Source: Desulfomonile tiedjei DSM 6799 (GTDB lineage Bacteria > Desulfobacterota > Desulfomonilia > Desulfomonilales > Desulfomonilaceae). From it: 64,000 bases of DNA. The translations under genes and the position numbers were made by a program. The stretch spans positions 5,026,001-5,090,000 of the forward strand of contig NC_018025.1 of the NCBI RefSeq assembly GCF_000266945.1, written 5' to 3'. Below are positions 62,569 through 64,000 of the stretch, piece after piece. The notes beneath the pieces were generated by a model. It was not told the origin of the DNA. It saw only the letters and a program-made list of their open reading frames with translations, and did not search any database. The number at the start of each line of letters is the position of its first letter. The stretch's first letter is position 1.

Positions 62569-63849
62569 TTAGTAACCCTTGACTGTGAGGCGATAAGCCC
62601 CCAACTGGTTAGTTGCGGTGTATAGGCGTCCCAGGGCAGTAGTGAATGCGCTTTCAGGTGGACCGGATATTCCCGCGATGGAATTACCACCAACAGTACG
62701 GGTCATAGCCGGCAAAGCCACTTGAACGTCGTTATTGCCTGTTGTGACCACCGCATCCGCCTCGGGGATGCTATCGACCAAGGAAGGAAGATCGCCCTTC
62801 GGACCGGCGATCTCGTTGGCAATAATCACTGTCCTGATGCCCACTTTTTCACATTCCTTGCAAGTCAACATCAAATCCGTATCTGAGTGGCCACCGCCCT
62901 CTTGGGTGATGACGGCTCCGGAAGCGCCCAACTGCTTTCCCAGTTTCGCCGCGAATTTGGCAGACCGATCTTTTTCCCTGAGCGTGTTGTGTTCATTGGC
63001 GATGATGACGCCCAAGAACCTGAGGTCTTGTCCGTTACGACGAGCCAATTCCAGGACAACCGGGTTGTTTACGTGGAAATATGAGGGATTCTTTTGACAT
63101 GCAATAATATAGTTGCTGCTGACAATGGCCCCATCCAAAACCTCATTAGGATGGAGTACGGTTGGCAGAAGACTTCTAGCGTTTTCTCCATACACGAACG
63201 TATCGCGAAACAAGCCCTGAGATTGCAGATGGCAGATGTACACAACCCCCGGCAAGTCTTTCCCTTCAGACGTACGTGCGTCAGGGCCGTACAACTCTAT
63301 GTCATCGGGAGCCAGGTTTCGGGTCGGTTCCGCCAGATAGACAGCCGCTTCGAGCCCAGCCTTCCTTGCCGCCAGATCGAATTCCAGGTCAGTCATCTCC
63401 GGAAAGGCAGTACACTCCAGGACGATATTTATGGTACGTGAGAACTGGCTGTAGAGGGCGCCGGGACCGCTCATATCGATGATTCCTTCCTGAATGCCCG
63501 GCCTCTGCCCGGTCTGGATTACAGCCACTCCCTCCAGGACGTTCGTTTCGCCTATGCCCGCAGTCTCCATAGGGCCGAGGGCTCCCGGGAACGGAGTGGT
63601 TCCACCGGAAAGCTTGACGCGAGGCTGAATCGCATCCATGACATGGATGATTCGTGCGGTTTCGCCCGGTGAAACAATCTTGACGTCCACCTCGGAAAAA
63701 AGACCGTCTCGATTCAGGGCTGCCGTCATTTCCTGTTTATCGATCTCCAGAGCACCGTTGCTTATTCGAGTGACAGCCCCGAACATGGCACTGGTAATCT
63801 TGAACTTGCGCAACGCTAACTGCATGAAAGGAAATTCTTTTTGTTCCAT
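62569..63849 (-). CDS. grdE: grdE: component B pyruvoyl-precursor subunit
   Basis: The 426-aa protein starts at ATG 63849 (MEQKEFPFMQLALRKF) with GGAGATTTTCC. It has the GrdE pattern: GGTTPFPGALGPMETAGIGET, GEGKDLPG-like SEGKDLPGVVYICH, and the Cys in IIACQKNPSYFH. Known GrdE is cut to give a pyruvoyl group from Cys242; Cys251 here is in the equivalent place by approximate count. The final part (VTQEGGGHSDTDLMLTCKE-like, NNDVQVALPAMTRTVGGNSI) is typical. It is 13 bases upstream of grdB. The pyruvoyl group forms a Schiff base with the amine substrate. Confidence 0.92.
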   Translation of the reverse strand: MEQKEFPFMQLALRKFKITSAMFGAVTRISNGALEIDKQEMTAALNRDGLFSEVDVKIVSPGETARIIHVMDAIQPRVKLSGGTTPFPGALGPMETAGIGETNVLEGVAVIQTGQRPGIQEGIIDMSGPGALYSQFSRTINIVLECTAFPEMTDLEFDLAARKAGLEAAVYLAEPTRNLAPDDIELYGPDARTSEGKDLPGVVYICHLQSQGLFRDTFVYGENARSLLPTVLHPNEVLDGAIVSSNYIIACQKNPSYFHVNNPVVLELARRNGQDLRFLGVIIANEHNTLREKDRSAKFAAKLGKQLGASGAVITQEGGGHSDTDLMLTCKECEKVGIRTVIIANEIAGPKGDLPSLVDSIPEADAVVTTGNNDVQVALPAMTRTVGGNSIAGISGPPESAFTTALGRLYTATNQLGAYRLTVKGY

Positions 63850-63886
63850 TGGAAAATCTCCGAGACATAAACCGGGCATTTGGTGC

Positions 63887-64000
63887 TTAAACCAGTCCCA
63901 ACCAATGCCAGTAAGTGGTGCTGAAGACGACCATCAGGCCCACGGCTATCAGAACTAGAGGAACCCCTACTTTCAACATTTCGTCCGAGCTGAACGTATT
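63887..64000 (-). CDS. C-terminal end of an SLC13/DASS-like permease (cut by window edge)
   Basis: The last 37 codons of a minus-strand gene are seen; the stop is at 63887-63889. The tail DEMLKVGVPLVLIAVGLMVV ends the final membrane helix and STTYWHWLGLV is the C-terminus, as in anion symporters of the SLC13 group. It reads in the same direction as grdE and ends 37 bases upstream of it, so it may be the first gene of the glycine reductase transcript. Confidence 0.75.
   Translation of the reverse strand, partial: NTFSSDEMLKVGVPLVLIAVGLMVVFSTTYWHWLGLV

Overview
The window looks like a chromosome segment from an anaerobic deltaproteobacterium (Desulfobacterota). The gene content suggests a sulfate-reducing or syntrophic relative such as the Desulfomonile group. 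That placement is inferred from gene content and style: glycine reductase with two selenoproteins, TRAP and LIV transporters, many sigma-54 activators, SLC13-type anion carriers and many stand-alone receivers. No rRNA is present to fix it. Base composition is near 50% GC. Intergenic spaces are rich in short palindromic, MITE-like repeats.

Layout. Bases 1-1989 carry the end of a Cache-HAMP class III nucleotide cyclase. Bases 2407-11109 hold a LIV-type ABC transporter operon (livM, livH, livJ, livG, livF) followed by an acyl-CoA synthetase. livM is split by a fresh 1,479-bp insertion sequence with an exact 8-bp target duplication. asnA follows. From 12585 to 30571 nearly everything is on the minus strand: two Cache histidine kinases, five short stand-alone receivers, two CBS-pair proteins, two large SLC13/ArsB-type carriers, two tandem TIM-barrel isomerases, a carbonic anhydrase, a NifX-like protein and a PAS/sigma-54 activator. 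Bases 31367-35621 contain a flotillin/NfeD pair and four small Cys-rich or metal-binding proteins. Bases 36100-38026 encode a Pit phosphate transporter with its PhoU-like partner, then a DUF1269-type membrane protein and another receiver.

Bases 40286-43410 are a DctPQM TRAP transporter operon. Facing it on the minus strand is a block with a 1,493-aa dikinase-like protein translationally coupled to a GAF/sigma-54 activator, preceded by an NfeD-type serine protease, a type 4 uracil-DNA glycosylase and coaBC. Next come a tRNA-Arg(TCT) with promoter and terminator, a ParE/Phd-type toxin-antitoxin pair and a GntR regulator.

Bases 56109-63849 hold a complete glycine reductase (Grd) module on the minus strand: grdE, grdB, trxB, trxA, grdA, grdC, grdD. 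Both grdA and grdB contain an in-frame TGA read as selenocysteine, each followed by a SECIS-like hairpin. TrxB and TrxA supply electrons; protein B (GrdE/GrdB) activates the substrate amine; the GrdA selenol takes the two-carbon unit; protein C (GrdC/GrdD) releases acetyl phosphate. The end of an anion-type permease lies just upstream of grdE at the window edge. Repeats sit inside this cluster on both sides of grdA.

The most interesting items are the two recoded selenoprotein genes, the carrier/CBS/receiver block, the unusual dikinase-like protein with its coupled activator, the precise livM insertion, and at least four families of MITE-like repeats with matching termini.
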